Shown here: positions 63,165-64,000 of the stretch, piece by piece | Numbering within the stretch: the first letter of the stretch is position 1 | How the letters are laid out: every line of letters starts with the position of its first letter | Assembly: GCF_002160325.1 (NCBI RefSeq) | Contig: NZ_NFKJ01000012.1 | Coordinates: 1 to 64,000, forward strand | Length of the DNA stretch: 64,000 bases | Source of the DNA: Lachnoclostridium sp. An181 | GTDB taxonomy: Bacteria; Bacillota; Clostridia; Lachnospirales; Lachnospiraceae | Direction: 5' to 3' | Notes under the pieces: generated by a model | What the model was told of the DNA's origin: nothing | What the model saw: only the letters and a program-made list of their open reading frames with translations | Database searches by the model: none | Made by a program: the position numbers and the translations under genes

Positions 63165-64000
63165 ATGGGAAAAATGATAGGAACTATACTGGGAATCATA
63201 ATTGTTTTGATCATTGTATGTATTTTGATATCCTGTGTAAAAATTGTACATCAGGCACAGGCTCTGGTCATCGAAAGACTTGGCGCTTATCAGGCAACGT
63301 GGAGCGTGGGACTTCACTTTAAACTGCCGATCATTGAACGTGTTGCAAGAAAGATTGATTTAAAAGAACAGGTCGTGGACTTTGCGCCGCAGCCGGTGAT
63401 CACGAAAGACAATGTTACCATGCAGATTGACACGGTTATCTTTTATCAGATCACGGATCCGAAGATGTTCTGTTATGGGGTGGCAAATCCGATCGTGGCA
63501 ATTGAAAACCTGACGGCAACGACTTTACGTAATATTATCGGAGATCTGGAGCTTGACCAGACATTGACATCACGCGAGACCATCAATACAAAGATGCGCT
63601 CAGAGCTTGATCTGGCCACAGACCCTTGGGGAATTAAAGTGAACAGGGTGGAACTGAAAAACATCATTCCGCCAAGTGCTATCCGGGATGCAATGGAAAA
63701 ACAGATGAAGGCGGAAAGAGAAAGAAGAGAGGCGATCCTCCGCGCAGAAGGAGAGAAGAAATCAACGATCCTTGTTGCAGAAGGTAAGAAAGAATCCATT
63801 ATCCTTGACGCTGAGGCTGAGAAACGTGCAGCTATCTTGAGGGCTGAGGCTGAAAAGGAAAAGATGATCCGTGAGGCGGAAGGTGAGGCTGAGGCGATTC
63901 TCAAAGTACAGCAGGCCACAGCGGACGGACTTCGTTTTATCAAAGAAGCGGGTGCGGACGATGCAGTACTCACGATCAAGAGTCTTGAGGCATTTGAAAA
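63165..64000 (+). CDS. SPFH/Band 7 protein (paraslipin/QmcA-like), cut by the window end
   Basis: The frame is open from ATG 63165, with AGGAGG 8 bases before, to the end of the window (278 residues seen). One N-terminal membrane span (about 4-24, IIVLIIVCILISCV) is followed by the SPFH domain (IVHQAQALVIERLGAY, GLHFKLPIIERVARKIDLKEQVVDFAPQPVITKDNV, YQITDP) and then a long charged coiled coil rich in Glu-Ala repeats (AERERREAILRAEGEKKS and similar). Such proteins form oligomeric membrane scaffolds together with NfeD and often recruit proteases. The C-terminus is missing only because the window ends. Confidence 0.92.
   Translation, partial: MGKMIGTILGIIIVLIIVCILISCVKIVHQAQALVIERLGAYQATWSVGLHFKLPIIERVARKIDLKEQVVDFAPQPVITKDNVTMQIDTVIFYQITDPKMFCYGVANPIVAIENLTATTLRNIIGDLELDQTLTSRETINTKMRSELDLATDPWGIKVNRVELKNIIPPSAIRDAMEKQMKAERERREAILRAEGEKKSTILVAEGKKESIILDAEAEKRAAILRAEAEKEKMIREAEGEAEAILKVQQATADGLRFIKEAGADDAVLTIKSLEAFE

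Overview
The window looks like a chromosome segment of a gut Firmicute of the family Lachnospiraceae, probably a mucin degrader of the [Ruminococcus] torques / Mediterraneibacter type. This rests on low-to-middle GC, AGGAGG ribosome sites, intrinsic terminators and a cell-surface arsenal of host-glycan hydrolases. The genus is inference; no rRNA or marker gene settles it.

The dominant theme is nine very large exported proteins: 114-3356, 3402-8768, 15464-20341, 30054-31973, 32811-39056, 39159-42962, 43266-48470, 48696-53237 and 54579-58445. Their catalytic parts differ: calcineurin-like phosphoesterase, EEP phosphodiesterase plus GH16, GH20, DUF218, GH84, a clan-A glycosidase, GH95, GH43 and a second GH84. 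All nine end alike, with a helical module of about 205 residues (hallmark MQYLSFKQGDK), a low-complexity linker, the motif K/R-S-A/V-K-T-G-D, a hydrophobic segment and a basic tail. This reads as a family of surface-anchored enzymes with a sorting-signal variant that lacks the Leu-Pro of LPXTG. Together they would strip fucose, N-acetylglucosamine, other sugars and perhaps phosphate from mucin-type glycans. No sortase, sugar transporter or intracellular sugar gene is present here.

Layout. 1-113: edge of a probable insertion sequence that cuts off the start of the first surface gene. 114-8768: two surface genes, the second with a frame break in a 9-A run at its signal peptide. 8840-13494: LysR/YeiH pair, MIF-like tautomerase, polysaccharide deacetylase, GNAT acetyltransferase and dapF. 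13587-13863: a tRNA-Gln/tRNA-Pro operon. 14058-14654: small HTH gene and a divergent small gene. 15464-20341: GH20. 20454-24943: AT-rich island with a large HTH protein and a divergent TPR-DUF2971 protein. 25050-27090: XRE/membrane pair, VOC protein and RibD-like reductase. 27128-29904: LysR with a divergent opine-dehydrogenase-like gene and flavin reductase. 30054-58445: the main surface-enzyme cluster, interrupted by crcB and a split LysO exporter. 58558-61490: a two-gene 2-hydroxyacyl-CoA dehydratase system with a fused activator. 61574-64000: a zinc-ribbon membrane protein, NfeD and an SPFH protein cut by the window end.

Most surface genes stand as single units, each with its own terminator and often a recognisable promoter. 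GH95 has a consensus promoter followed at once by a terminator-like hairpin, which suggests attenuation. The repeated C-terminal modules are similar at DNA level and could recombine between genes.
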